DNA from: Hydrogenophaga sp. PAMC20947
GTDB lineage: Bacteria > Pseudomonadota > Gammaproteobacteria > Burkholderiales > Burkholderiaceae_C
DNA length: 64,000 bases
Assembly: GCF_004795855.1 (NCBI RefSeq)
Contig: NZ_CP039252.1
Span: 2,542,001-2,606,000 of the forward strand
Direction: 5' to 3'
Shown here: piece by piece, positions 8,606-17,756 of the stretch
Layout: each line of letters begins with the position of its first letter
How positions within the stretch are numbered: position 1 is the stretch's first letter
The notes under the pieces: generated by a model
Seen by the model: only the letters and a program-made list of their open reading frames with translations
Told to the model about the DNA's origin: nothing
Database searches by the model: none
Program-made: the position numbers and the translations under genes

Positions 8606-10768
8606 GTGAACCTTCGCAAACTCTTACTCTTGATCGCTGTGGTGCTCGGCATCGTGGCCTTCTTCGCCTTCGATCTGGGCCGCTTTCTGACCCTCGACTA
8701 CATCAAAGAAAGCCAGGCCGCTTTTGTCGAGCTCTATGCCAACCAGCCCCTGAGGGTGGCAGCGGTCTACTTCCTGTTGTACGTCGTCGCCACAGCCTTG
8801 TCGCTCCCGGGCGCAGCCATCATCACCCTCGCCGGTGGCGCGATCTTCGGTCTGGGCTGGGGCACTGTGATCGTGTCGTTTGCCTCGAGCATGGGCGCTA
8901 CGCTGGCTTTCCTGATGTCGCGCTTTGTACTGCGCAGCAGCATCGAAAGCAAATTCGGCAACCGGTTGGCCGAGATCAACAAGGGCATCGAAAAAGACGG
9001 TGCTTTCTACCTCTTCACCTTGCGCCTGATCCCGCTCGTGCCGTTCTTTGTGATCAACCTCGTCATGGGATTGACCAAGATGAAGGCTCGAACTTTTTAC
9101 TGGGTCAGCCAGATCGGTATGCTGGCCGGCACCATCGTGTACGTGAACGCAGGCACGCAACTGGCCCAGATCGATTCCCTCAAAGGCATCCTCAGCCCCG
9201 GTCTGATCGGCTCTTTCGTGCTCCTGGGCCTGTTCCCGCTGATCGCACGCAAGATCGTGGAGGCCGTCAAAAAGCGCAAGGTATTCGCGCGCTGGAACAG
9301 CGTAAAGCCCAAAAGTTTTGACCGCAACCTGATCGTGATCGGTGGTGGTGCGGGCGGTCTGGTCTCGGCTTACATCGCTGCCGCGGTGAAGGCCAAGGTG
9401 ACGCTGGTCGAAGTCCACAAAATGGGGGGCGATTGCCTGAACTACGGCTGCGTGCCCAGCAAAGCCTTGATCAAAAGCGCCAAGCTGGCCAGCCAGATGC
9501 GCCACGGCGAACAGTACGGTCTGTCGAACACCACACCCACCTTCAGCTTCAAGGCGGTCATGCAGCGCATTCACGATGTGATCAAAGCCATCGAGCCCCA
9601 CGACAGCGTGGAGCGCTACACCGAACTGGGTGTGGAGGTTTTGCAGGGCTACGCCAAGCTGGTGAACCCCTGGACGGTGGAGATCGCGCTAAACGACGGC
9701 GGCACCCAGCGCCTGACCGCGCGCAGCATCGTGATCGCCGCTGGCGCCCGCCCCTTTGTGCCACCACTGCCCGGTCTGGAAGACGTGGGCTACGTGACCA
9801 GCGACACGCTGTGGGACGAATTCGCCAAGCTCGACGAAGTGCCCAAACGCCTGGTGGTGCTCGGCGGTGGCCCCATTGGTTCCGAATTGGCTCAAAGCTT
9901 TGCCCGCCTGGGCTCGGCCGTGACCCAGGTTGAAATGGGCCCACGCATCATGGCGCGGGAAGACGAAGAAGTGAGCGAGCTGGCGAAGAAAGCGCTGGAG
10001 GCTGACGGCGTGGATGTGCGCGTGGGCCACAAGGCCCTGCGCTGCGAAATCATCGACGGCGAAAAAACGTTGATCGTGGAATTCCAGGGCGCCGAGCAAC
10101 GCATTGTGTATGACCAGCTGCTGTGCGCCGTGGGCCGCAGTGCCCGCCTCACCGGCTACGGTCTGGAAGACATCGGCGTGCCCACCAACCGCACGGTGGA
10201 AACCAACGAATACCTGGAAACGCTGTACCCCAACATCTTCGCCGCAGGCGATGTGGCGGGCCCCTACCAGTTCACCCACGTGGCCTCTCACCAGGCCTGG
10301 TATGCGGCGGTCAATGCGCTGTTTGGCGACTTCAAGAAATTCAAGGTCGACTACTCGGTAATCCCCTGGGCCACCTTTATCGATCCCGAAGTCGCCCGCG
10401 TGGGCCTCAACGAACTGGAAGCCAAGGAAAAGAACATTCCTTATGAAGTCACCAAATACGGCATGGACGATCTCGACCGCGCCATCGCCGACAGCGAAAC
10501 CCAAGGTTTCGTCAAGGTGCTGACCGTGCCGGGCAAAGACAAGATCCTGGGCGTGACCATTGTGGGCAGCCACGCTGGCGACTTGCTGGCCGAATACGTG
10601 CTCGCCATGAAACACGGCATGGGCCTGAACAAGATCCTGGGCACCATCCACACCTACCCCACCATGTCCGAGGCCAACAAGTACGCCGCAGGCGACTGGA
10701 AACGCGCCCACCAGCCCGAGAAGCTGCTGATGTGGGTCAAAAAATTCCACGACTGGCGCCGCGGTTGA
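8606..10768 (+). CDS. VTT (TVP38/TMEM64) membrane domain fused to Lpd/MerA-like flavoprotein disulfide reductase
   Basis: A protein of about 720 residues. The first 230 or so form a multi-pass VTT/DedA-type membrane domain (ALSLPGAAIITLAGGAIFG, then PLVPFFVINLVMG). The rest is a class-I pyridine-nucleotide disulfide oxidoreductase: GGGAGGLVSA FAD motif, redox pair in GGDCLNYGCVPSK, second nucleotide site VVLGGGPIGSE, and a C-terminal dimerisation domain with HTYPTMSEA. The start is set at GTG 8606, because AAGGA at 8595-8599 abuts the ATG at 8600 but sits six bases before this GTG. The electron acceptor is unknown; mercuric-reductase C-terminal cysteines are absent. Confidence 0.87.
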   Translation: MNLRKLLLLIAVVLGIVAFFAFDLGRFLTLDYIKESQAAFVELYANQPLRVAAVYFLLYVVATALSLPGAAIITLAGGAIFGLGWGTVIVSFASSMGATLAFLMSRFVLRSSIESKFGNRLAEINKGIEKDGAFYLFTLRLIPLVPFFVINLVMGLTKMKARTFYWVSQIGMLAGTIVYVNAGTQLAQIDSLKGILSPGLIGSFVLLGLFPLIARKIVEAVKKRKVFARWNSVKPKSFDRNLIVIGGGAGGLVSAYIAAAVKAKVTLVEVHKMGGDCLNYGCVPSKALIKSAKLASQMRHGEQYGLSNTTPTFSFKAVMQRIHDVIKAIEPHDSVERYTELGVEVLQGYAKLVNPWTVEIALNDGGTQRLTARSIVIAAGARPFVPPLPGLEDVGYVTSDTLWDEFAKLDEVPKRLVVLGGGPIGSELAQSFARLGSAVTQVEMGPRIMAREDEEVSELAKKALEADGVDVRVGHKALRCEIIDGEKTLIVEFQGAEQRIVYDQLLCAVGRSARLTGYGLEDIGVPTNRTVETNEYLETLYPNIFAAGDVAGPYQFTHVASHQAWYAAVNALFGDFKKFKVDYSVIPWATFIDPEVARVGLNELEAKEKNIPYEVTKYGMDDLDRAIADSETQGFVKVLTVPGKDKILGVTIVGSHAGDLLAEYVLAMKHGMGLNKILGTIHTYPTMSEANKYAAGDWKRAHQPEKLLMWVKKFHDWRRG

Positions 10769-10815
10769 ACTCGCCTGCCCGCAGCCACTCCAACCCCTCC
10801 ATGAGAGAACAACGC

Positions 10816-11637
10816 ATGAACCCCCGTCGCCACACCTTGCAACTGCTGGCCGCCCTGGCCGGCGCGACGCTGCTGCCGCTGGGTGCTTTCGCCCAAACCG
10901 CGTTTGACCACCAGTACGCCAGCTGGAATACCCTGGTGAAAAAACATGTGCGCTGGCTGCCCGACGGCAAACAGTCGCGTGTGAACTACAAGGGTTTCGC
11001 GGCCGACCGAGCGGCGCTCAAGGAAGTGCTCACCAGCATGAGCGCCGTGCCCAAGGCGGCATTTGATGGCTGGAACAAACCACAGCGGATGGCTTTCCTG
11101 ATCAACGCCTACAACGCCTACACCGTTGAGCTGATTCTCACCAAATACCCCAACCTGAAATCGATCAAGGACCTGGGGTCGGTTTTCCAGTCGGCCTGGA
11201 AAAAGGAGTTTTTCACGCTCCTGGGCGCCGAGCGCCACCTCGACTGGATCGAGCACGAACAGCTGCGCCCTGTCTACAAAGAGCCCCGGGTTCACGCAGC
11301 GGTCAACTGCGCCAGCATCGGGTGCCCAGCACTGCGCGACGAAGCCTTCACCGCCAGCAAACTGGAAGCCCAGCTTGAAGACGGCATGCGCCGCTTCATG
11401 GGCGACCGCACCCGCAACCGCGTAAAAGGTGACCAGCTTGAGGTGAGCTCAATCTTCAAATGGTTCAAGGAAGATTTCAACAGCGGCTACCGCGGCTTCA
11501 AGCAAGTTGAAGACGTGTTCGCCGCTTATGCTGAGCAGCTCACCGACCAGGCCGACGAGCAGGCCAGCCTGCGCGCCAGGAGCCTGCAGGTCAGTTACCT
11601 CGACTACGACTGGTCGCTCAACGACGCCGGCCGATGA
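10816..11637 (+). CDS. DUF547 domain secreted protein
   Basis: A 273-residue exported protein with a signal peptide (AGATLLPLGAFAQ) and a DUF547 domain: INAYNAYTVELIL, the conserved DWIEHEQLRP, and NCASIGCPALR with the invariant cysteines. The function of DUF547 is not established. ATG 10816 is preferred over ATG 10801 because it places a normal signal peptide at the N-terminus. It follows the VTT-flavoprotein by 47 bases and overlaps the next gene by four bases (ATGA), so this is an operon. Confidence 0.83.
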   Translation: MNPRRHTLQLLAALAGATLLPLGAFAQTAFDHQYASWNTLVKKHVRWLPDGKQSRVNYKGFAADRAALKEVLTSMSAVPKAAFDGWNKPQRMAFLINAYNAYTVELILTKYPNLKSIKDLGSVFQSAWKKEFFTLLGAERHLDWIEHEQLRPVYKEPRVHAAVNCASIGCPALRDEAFTASKLEAQLEDGMRRFMGDRTRNRVKGDQLEVSSIFKWFKEDFNSGYRGFKQVEDVFAAYAEQLTDQADEQASLRARSLQVSYLDYDWSLNDAGR

Positions 11638-12428
11638 AACCGCATCGGGTTGTCGTCACCGCCATCAGCACCCTCAGCGGGCTGTTGTGTGCGCTGGGCT
11701 GGGGTCTCGCCCAAGCCCAAGTCGTCAAAGCTCCTCAGCTCGCACCCTTGGTTCAACCCGACGGCGAGCTCTCACCCGTCTGGCGGTTTGTTGGCTTCCC
11801 CAAAAAACAGGCCGACTTGCCGCCCACCCGCTTCGAAGCGGGCAACGTGGACCAGCAAGCCGCGCTCAAGGTCACCACCGAATCTTCCTACGGCACCTGG
11901 GTGCACCCCTGGCGCGGCAGCGTGCCCTCCCAGCTGCAATGGCGCTGGCGCCTCGACGAGCCGCTGTCGGGGGGCAAGGGCTCGGCCGATCTGCTCGCCA
12001 AGTCCGGTGACGACGCGGCCCTCAAGGTCTGCGTGATGTTCGACCTGCCTCTGGACAGCATCCCGTTCGTTGACCGCACCGTGCTGCGAATCGCACGCAG
12101 CGTGAGCGGCGAGCCGCTGCCCGCGGCCACTTTGTGCTACGTCTGGGACAGCGCTGGGCCCGCACTGCGCCAGGGCGTGAATCCGTATACGCGACGCGTG
12201 CGTTTCATCAGCCTGCAGGGGCGCAGCGCTCCGTTGTCGCGCTGGGTGAGCGAATCGCGCGACGTCGGACAGGATTTCGCCACCCTCTTTGCCGATGAAC
12301 TGCCCAAAGGCACCGAGACGCCCCGCTCCGATCTGCCCCCGGTGACCCAGGTGGTCATTGGCGCCGACAGCGACAACACCGCCAGCCACAGCACAGCCTG
12401 GATCCGAGGGTTGCGCTGGGTTCCATGA
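11634..12428 (+). CDS. DUF3047 domain secreted protein
   Basis: A 264-residue exported protein with a signal peptide ending near AQAQV and a DUF3047 domain: ALKVTTESSYGTWVHP, LQWRWRLDEPL, then the conserved LCYVWDS and a C-terminal VVIGADSDNT with WIRGLRW. Function unknown; the fold is probably a beta-sandwich. Translational coupling (ATGA) to the DUF547 gene suggests that the two act together in the envelope, perhaps with the membrane flavoprotein upstream. Confidence 0.8.
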   Translation: MKPHRVVVTAISTLSGLLCALGWGLAQAQVVKAPQLAPLVQPDGELSPVWRFVGFPKKQADLPPTRFEAGNVDQQAALKVTTESSYGTWVHPWRGSVPSQLQWRWRLDEPLSGGKGSADLLAKSGDDAALKVCVMFDLPLDSIPFVDRTVLRIARSVSGEPLPAATLCYVWDSAGPALRQGVNPYTRRVRFISLQGRSAPLSRWVSESRDVGQDFATLFADELPKGTETPRSDLPPVTQVVIGADSDNTASHSTAWIRGLRWVP

Positions 12429-12497
12429 GATCTGCACGGTCGGCGTTTCCAGCGATTTCGCAGGCCCTTCGACCACGGGCAGCTAATATCGGATCCC

Positions 12498-13670
12498 ATG
12501 CGATCCACCGGTATCAAAAAACTCGTCCTCCTGGGTGCCGGGCATGCCCATGTGCATGTGCTGGCCCAGCTGGCCCAAAACCGGCCCGCCGATCTGGATG
12601 TGACCGTGGTCTCGCCCTACCCCTACCAGACCTACAGCGGCATGACGCCCGGTCTGGTCGCGGGCCACTACATCGCCGAAGACTGTCAGATTCCGCTGGA
12701 GCCACTGGTCAAAGCAGCCGGCGCCAAATGGATTCAGGCGCGCTGCAGCGGCATCGATGCGACCGAACAACGGGTGCGCCTGAGCCCCTCGGCCCGCAGC
12801 CAGACACCTGACGACATCCTGCCGCCCGATATTCCTTACCATCTGCTGTCCATCGATACCGGTGCCGTGGTGGACCGCGATCGGCTGGAACTCGACATGC
12901 CCGGGGCATCGACCCACGCCCTCATCGTGCGCCCCATCGAAGTGTTCGCCACCTTGTGGCCCTCTGCCCTGGAGCTGGCGCGCAGCAAGCCTGTCTCGAT
13001 GGCTGTGATCGGAGCGGGCGCGGCCGGTATCGAGCTGGTGTTTGCCGCCGAACAGGCCCTGCGCACCCAGGGCATTTCGGGGGCGCGCTTCACCCTCATC
13101 ACAGGCGGCGACGGTGTCGCGGCCAACTACCGGCCCGGCGTACGCCGCCGTGTGCTGCGCCAGCTGAAGCGGCGGAGCATCACCGTTTTGCGCGACACCT
13201 GCGTGGGCATCGCGCCCGGTATGGTCAAACTCGGCAGCGGGGCCGAACTCGCCTGCGACCTGCCCCTGCTCGCGATCGGCACCCACGCGCCCCCCTGGCT
13301 ACAAGACAGCGGTCTCACTTTGTCTGAGGCAGGCCATGTGCTGGTCAACGCATTCCAGCAAAGCCCCAGCCACCCCAACGTGTTCGCCGCGGGCGATGTG
13401 TCCACCCGGGAAGACCACCCCCATCCCAAAAGTGGTGTCTACGCGGTTCGCGCCGGTCCTGCGCTGGCCACCAACCTGCTCGCCCACCACGAAGGCCAGG
13501 CCCTCAAGCCCCACCGCCCACCGACCCATACGCTCAACTTGCTCTCTTGCGGCACCGGCCACGCCATCGTGAGCTACGGCCTCTGGCACACCGAAGGCGC
13601 CTGGGCCTGGCGCTGGAAAGACCGGATCGACCGGGCTTTTGTGGCGAAGCACATGCGGTCTGCCGCGTGA
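12498..13670 (+). CDS. TIGR03169-type FAD-dependent oxidoreductase (NDH-2-like)
   Basis: A 390-residue flavoprotein of the NADH dehydrogenase-2-like fold: N-terminal LLGAGHAHVHVLAQL in place of the usual GGGxxG, YPYQTYSGMTPG, second dinucleotide motif VIGAGAAGIEL (about residue 170), and the FAD-closing NVFAAGDVSTRED. GHAHVHVL and TYSGMTPG are features of the TIGR03169 family, which is linked to selenophosphate synthetase, often as a fusion with SelD. Here it is free-standing, about 8 kb from selD. Reaction not established. Confidence 0.75.
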   Translation: MRSTGIKKLVLLGAGHAHVHVLAQLAQNRPADLDVTVVSPYPYQTYSGMTPGLVAGHYIAEDCQIPLEPLVKAAGAKWIQARCSGIDATEQRVRLSPSARSQTPDDILPPDIPYHLLSIDTGAVVDRDRLELDMPGASTHALIVRPIEVFATLWPSALELARSKPVSMAVIGAGAAGIELVFAAEQALRTQGISGARFTLITGGDGVAANYRPGVRRRVLRQLKRRSITVLRDTCVGIAPGMVKLGSGAELACDLPLLAIGTHAPPWLQDSGLTLSEAGHVLVNAFQQSPSHPNVFAAGDVSTREDHPHPKSGVYAVRAGPALATNLLAHHEGQALKPHRPPTHTLNLLSCGTGHAIVSYGLWHTEGAWAWRWKDRIDRAFVAKHMRSAA

Positions 13671-13855
13671 AGATCGGTACCAGCGAATGCGGGCTGGAAG
13701 TCACCTTGCAAGCGGCACACCGCCACGGGGCAATGCACGCCAAAGTACCCTCATGCCATCGTTGAGCCCCAGGCCATCCATTGGCTGGGCCCATTTCTGA
13801 GAAACAGGCCAGGCTCCTCATACCGAACGCCAGCCCCAAAAACAGCTCGAGCCCC

Positions 13856-14428
13856 ATGACAACTGCCGTCCTTGTAATCGACACGCAACAAGGTCTTTGC
13901 GAGGGCGAAGGAGCCGCCCACGATTGCGCAGGCACCATTGATCGAATCAACCGGATCACGCGCAAGGCCCGCGCTGCGGCGGCACCGGTCGTTTTCATCC
14001 AGCACGAATCCCAGGCTGGCTATCTCGAACATGGCAGCCCCGCATGGCAGCTCGCACGTGGCCTGGAGGTCAGCCCCGGTGATCTTCGGGTGCGAAAGAC
14101 AACGCCCGATTCATTCCTGAGAACCGAGCTGGAGGCGTTGCTCCAATCACGCGGAATCACACAGCTCGTGATCTGCGGCATGCACACCGAGTTTTGCGTT
14201 GACACCACCACGCGGCGGGCACTCGCGCTGGGCTACCCCGTGGTCCTGGTCTCCGACGCCCACACCTCCGCTGGCAACGATGCCATCGGCCCCCAACAAG
14301 TCATTGCCCACCACAACGCGACGCTGACGAACATATCGAGTTTCGGCCCTCGTGCGACGGCTGTCCCGACTGCGGAGCTTGAGCTGGCACCGCGCCCTTT
14401 TCTTTCTCGCTCCCCTCTGTCTTCCTGA
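13856..14428 (+). CDS. isochorismatase family cysteine hydrolase
   Basis: A 190-residue alpha/beta hydrolase of the isochorismatase/nicotinamidase superfamily: N-terminal VLVIDTQQGL (catalytic Asp), Lys in RKTTPDSF, and the nucleophile Cys in GMHTEFCVDTTTRRA. The substrate is not evident; these enzymes commonly cleave amides or ureido bonds. The start at ATG 13856 puts the IDTQ motif at the usual distance from the N-terminus. The 185 bases upstream hold no gene. Confidence 0.85.
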   Translation: MTTAVLVIDTQQGLCEGEGAAHDCAGTIDRINRITRKARAAAAPVVFIQHESQAGYLEHGSPAWQLARGLEVSPGDLRVRKTTPDSFLRTELEALLQSRGITQLVICGMHTEFCVDTTTRRALALGYPVVLVSDAHTSAGNDAIGPQQVIAHHNATLTNISSFGPRATAVPTAELELAPRPFLSRSPLSS

Positions 14429-14831
14429 TGCGGCGCTGTAGAGGCTGCGTGTTTGCCCGGGCTGCGAGTGAATGCCCAAGCACCCCGTCGTTTGGCTCAG
14501 CGGCAACGGCTGGGCACAGCCACAAACCTGCCCGCCCGCTTGCTCCACCCGACCACCAGGGATGTACCGACCTTGCGACGGGCAAAGGCCTGCCCTGGCT
14601 CGATGCTTGCGTAGGGCTCAGGGATGGCTGCTGGGCCGATCAACCCTGGGAAGCGAGCGAAATGTGACGCAACGCCGCTGGGTGTTTGATCAGCGCCACA
14701 TGCAGACAAAGAAAACAGCCGGGCAACCCAGCTTGGCCAGGACTCCCCTTATATTGGCAACTGGGAGTGAAAAGTTACAAAAGTAACAATAAAATACTCA
14801 ACCTTGGCGGCCACTTGTACCAAAAACAAAC
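14429..14831. other. intergenic region, no gene supported
   Basis: About 400 bases without a convincing gene. Short frames on both strands lack ribosome sites and family motifs. Near the right end, AT-rich sequence with an inverted repeat GTTAC-AAAA-GTAAC (14774-14787) lies 45 bases before the next start codon and probably belongs to its promoter. Confidence 0.5.
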
Positions 14832-15449
14832 ATGTTCAAGACCATCCTTGTTTACCTTCACCTTATCGCGTCCTGTGCGGCCATCGGCACGATCGTTATC
14901 ACCGATCTGCGCCTCGCCGCCAAAGCGCTGGGCTACAGGGTTGTCATCCCCGCTCCAGAGCGCTTTGAAACATTGATGATCAGCGTCGCCCTCACGTTGC
15001 TGTACCTGACAGGCGCCACCATCGTCTACCTGGGGGTACAGGCCAACCCCGACTACCTCGCCAATGAAAAACTGCAAGCCAAACTGGTGCTGGTGGCGTT
15101 GCTGACGGTCAATGCCTTTGTCCTGCACCGCAAAGTGTTCCCCATCTTGGGGCGCTCGCGCCCTGTCTCCCGGTGGACACGGGGCGAATGGACGACGGTG
15201 GCGGGCAGTGTGTCGCTGTCCAACAGCCTGTGGTTCTTTTGCGCTTTTCTGGGCATTGCCCGCGTATGGAATGGCACGGTTTCGCTGCTCTTTGTGCTCG
15301 AAATTGCCGCCGCCGCGTGGTTGCTGCTGTTCGTGGCGGTCAACCTCACACTGAAACTGGCCGCCCGGGACGAACCCAAGCCGATACCCGACTGGATCGA
15401 TTCCATGAAAACTTCGCTCAGCAATTTTGCTGAATTGCGCGAACCGTAA
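14832..15449 (+). CDS. integral membrane protein, unknown function
   Basis: A 205-residue protein with five or so hydrophobic helices (for example LIASCAAIGTIVITDLRL at the N-terminus and a C-terminal LEIAAAAWLLLFVAV). The membrane protein family is not named with confidence. A promoter-like AT-rich stretch precedes it, and it is followed 26 bases later by a secreted DUF4399 protein on the same strand, so they may be co-expressed. Confidence 0.7.
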   Translation: MFKTILVYLHLIASCAAIGTIVITDLRLAAKALGYRVVIPAPERFETLMISVALTLLYLTGATIVYLGVQANPDYLANEKLQAKLVLVALLTVNAFVLHRKVFPILGRSRPVSRWTRGEWTTVAGSVSLSNSLWFFCAFLGIARVWNGTVSLLFVLEIAAAAWLLLFVAVNLTLKLAARDEPKPIPDWIDSMKTSLSNFAELREP

Positions 15450-15475
15450 GCCCCCCAAGGCATTGAACGGCGACA

Positions 15476-16342
15476 ATGACATCCAACGCTGTTCGCACTC
15501 TCCAAACCCGAATGCTCAAGGCCCCCCGACCCATGCTTTTCAGTCGCGTTGCAACGTTTGCCATCGCCGCCGCTTTCACCGCAGCATTGGCGCCCCTGCT
15601 GGCACATGCCCAGACCGCGCCACATTCCAACATCCACCCCTGGGATGTGCCCACACCGCGCCTGAAGTCGGAAGCCTATTTCACCAACATCCAGGATGGC
15701 GACCAGATCGAGACGCCGTTTGTGCTGAAATTCGGGTTGTCTGGTGGTTGGGGGCTCGCACCTGTGGCCAAGCCATCCAGCGGCAAGGCAGGCCACCACC
15801 ACCTGCTGGTGAACCGCGAACTGCCCCTCAATTTCACTGAAGCCCTGCCTTTCAACGACCAGTACATCCACTTTGGTGGTGGTCAGATGGAAACGGTGCT
15901 GACCTTTGAGCCGGGCACCTACACCCTGCGCATGTTGCTGGCCAACCAGAAGCACTTGCCGCATTTTGTGTACAGCAAACCCACCACGATCACGGTCACG
16001 AAAAAGAACGCGACCGACCCCAAGAGCCTGCAGCGCAAGGGCATCAGCCTGATGCTGCCCGAGGGTGAGCCGCTGCGCACGCCGTTCCGGGTTCAGTTCC
16101 ACGCGTCGTTGCTGAATGTGGGGCACTTGTCTCAGCAGCAGCCCGACACTGGGCATTTCAAGCTCACAGTGGTGGCGCTCAATGGCAAAGGCAGTGCCGA
16201 TCTCAACTACCCCAACGGGCAGACCGAGACCTACCTCTCACCCCCTGCAGGAGCTTACCGGCTGCAGCTGGAGTGGGTTGACAACATCACGGGCAAATCC
16301 GATCTGATCGCGCCCGCACTCGCGCAAGTTCAGGTGCGCTGA
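15476..16342 (+). CDS. secreted protein with two DUF4399-like repeats
   Basis: A 288-residue exported protein. After an N-terminal extension and signal peptide ending near LLAHAQ come two beta-sandwich repeats. The first has the DUF4399 signature GKAGHHHLLVN, then FGGGQMETVLTFEPGTYTLRM; the second repeats a degenerate version (DTGHFKLTVVALNG and GQTETYLSPPAGAYRL). Function unknown, periplasmic by inference. ATG 15476 is the longest start; ATG 15512 or 15533 would give a shorter leader and are also possible. Confidence 0.78.
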   Translation: MTSNAVRTLQTRMLKAPRPMLFSRVATFAIAAAFTAALAPLLAHAQTAPHSNIHPWDVPTPRLKSEAYFTNIQDGDQIETPFVLKFGLSGGWGLAPVAKPSSGKAGHHHLLVNRELPLNFTEALPFNDQYIHFGGGQMETVLTFEPGTYTLRMLLANQKHLPHFVYSKPTTITVTKKNATDPKSLQRKGISLMLPEGEPLRTPFRVQFHASLLNVGHLSQQQPDTGHFKLTVVALNGKGSADLNYPNGQTETYLSPPAGAYRLQLEWVDNITGKSDLIAPALAQVQVR

Positions 16343-16396
16343 GCGCCCTGCCCCACCACCGACCATGGGCAGGGCGGGCCGGACTGTCACTTTTCC

Positions 16397-16933
16397 TCAA
16401 TGTCGACTGCTGGGGGTTGCAACGCGACTGGCGGCGTCAAAGCCACCTTTCAAGGCCCACTCTTCCATACCGCCTTGCAGGATGCGCACGTTGTCCCAGC
16501 CGGCCACACGCAGGGCAAAACCCGCCTGGGCCGACAGCGACCCGGTGTTGCAATAGATCAGCACCGGCCGGTCTTTGGGAATGTGGCTGCGCTCGGCCAG
16601 CACGCGCCGCCAGTCCATGTTGACCGCGCCAGGGATGTGGTTCTTCGAAAACTGGCCGGCATCGCGCGCATCAATGACCATGAACTTGGGCCATTCGTCT
16701 TTTGGGATCTGCTCGGCAAAGATCACGCCGCCGCCGTAGTCCACAAACTCCAGATAGGCTTCCATCTCATCAATGGCCAAGGCCTTGTTGTCGGCATGAG
16801 CCGCAGCAGCCACCAGCGTTAGCGCGAGCGCCAGCAGCGCTGGTTTGAGATTCTGGATAAACAAGGGGGACTCCGTACAAGCGCGTAAAACACACGACGG
16901 CCCATCATATAAGCGTTCGCTGATGTTTTCCAT
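16397..16933 (-). CDS. periplasmic rhodanese-like domain protein
   Basis: A 178-residue protein with a hydrophobic leader (LLALALTLVAAAAHA) and one rhodanese domain: FMVIDARDAGQFSKNHIPGA and the active-site loop YCNTGSLSA, whose Cys would carry the persulfide or a similar sulfur/selenium intermediate. It is probably periplasmic. The true start may be the second Met-like position, since the first 25 residues before the leader are atypical. It converges with the DUF4399 gene. Confidence 0.8.
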   Translation of the reverse strand: MENISERLYDGPSCVLRACTESPLFIQNLKPALLALALTLVAAAAHADNKALAIDEMEAYLEFVDYGGGVIFAEQIPKDEWPKFMVIDARDAGQFSKNHIPGAVNMDWRRVLAERSHIPKDRPVLIYCNTGSLSAQAGFALRVAGWDNVRILQGGMEEWALKGGFDAASRVATPSSRH

Positions 16934-17011
16934 CAGCGCTTTCCCGCACCGCTCCGGCAGGGAGCGATCGGGTGTCTTTGACGCGGCCCCGATGTGGCCG
17001 CTGTGATGGCG

Positions 17012-17703
17012 TCAGTTGGCTGCGAAGCAGTAGAACAGGCCATCGCCGCCAGTGGCCTTCAGGGCCTCCATGCCGCAACCGCGTGAAGGGTGTGCCGCAT
17101 TCCAGGAGGTGGGCGCTGCGCCGCCACCCACGCGGTCGTGGTGGCCCACCAGAATGGAGCCTTCGCCGCTGCTGGTCCAGTCGTTGCAGGTGCCGCCTTC
17201 CAGCATGCCGTTGGCGTTGGAAGCGGTCATGACATCGTGGCGGTTGGGCGTATCACCGCGTCCGTTGATCCCCATGCCTTTTTCATCGACGGTGTTTTCT
17301 TTGCTCAGCTTGTTTTGGTCGCTGTGCAAATCATCGACGCTGGTGGCCACGACCACACCCTTGGCATTCGTCCAAGGTCCTTTGCCGATGCGGTCACGGG
17401 CATTTTCTTTTGTGGAAGACAGGTAGGCCTTCCAGGTCTTGCCTTTCGCGCCGGCCGCTTGTGCCAGAGACGCGCAGTACGCATCGGCGCCCGCCAGACC
17501 ACCGAGGTCGGCACCTTTGCCCGGGTTGGCACTGGTGATGAAGAAGCTCATGCCCCTGTCTTTCATCCCCATATTTTTCATCCCCATATCTTTCATGCCC
17601 ATGCCTTTCGGGCCCTCTTCGCCACGGGGGGGTGTTGGCCGTGTGGCCCGGCACAGCCAGCCAAAACAAGTACAGCCGAAATGATCGAGATTCGTAACAT
17701 CAT
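17012..17703 (-). pseudogene. lipoprotein gene out of frame at a C7 tract; possible phase-variable gene
   Basis: The ATG at 17703, preceded by AAGGAA, starts a lipoprotein signal with lipobox LVLAGC. That frame reaches a run of seven cytosines (G7 on the plus strand, 17626-17632) and then stops within 12 codons. The main 190-residue domain lies in another frame with no start upstream of the tract; its first ATG is at 17602. One added cytosine joins leader and domain exactly. The domain (MSFFITSANPG, then many Gly and two Cys pairs, ending GLFYCFAAN) resembles lectin-like/DUF1554-type secreted domains, and is preceded by Met-Lys-Asp repeats. Phase variation, mutation or a sequencing error are all possible. 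Confidence 0.7.
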
Positions 17704-17756
17704 GGGAAATTCCTTCAGTTTGGGAGTGGGAAAACAGTCAGGCTGGCCACAGGTGC

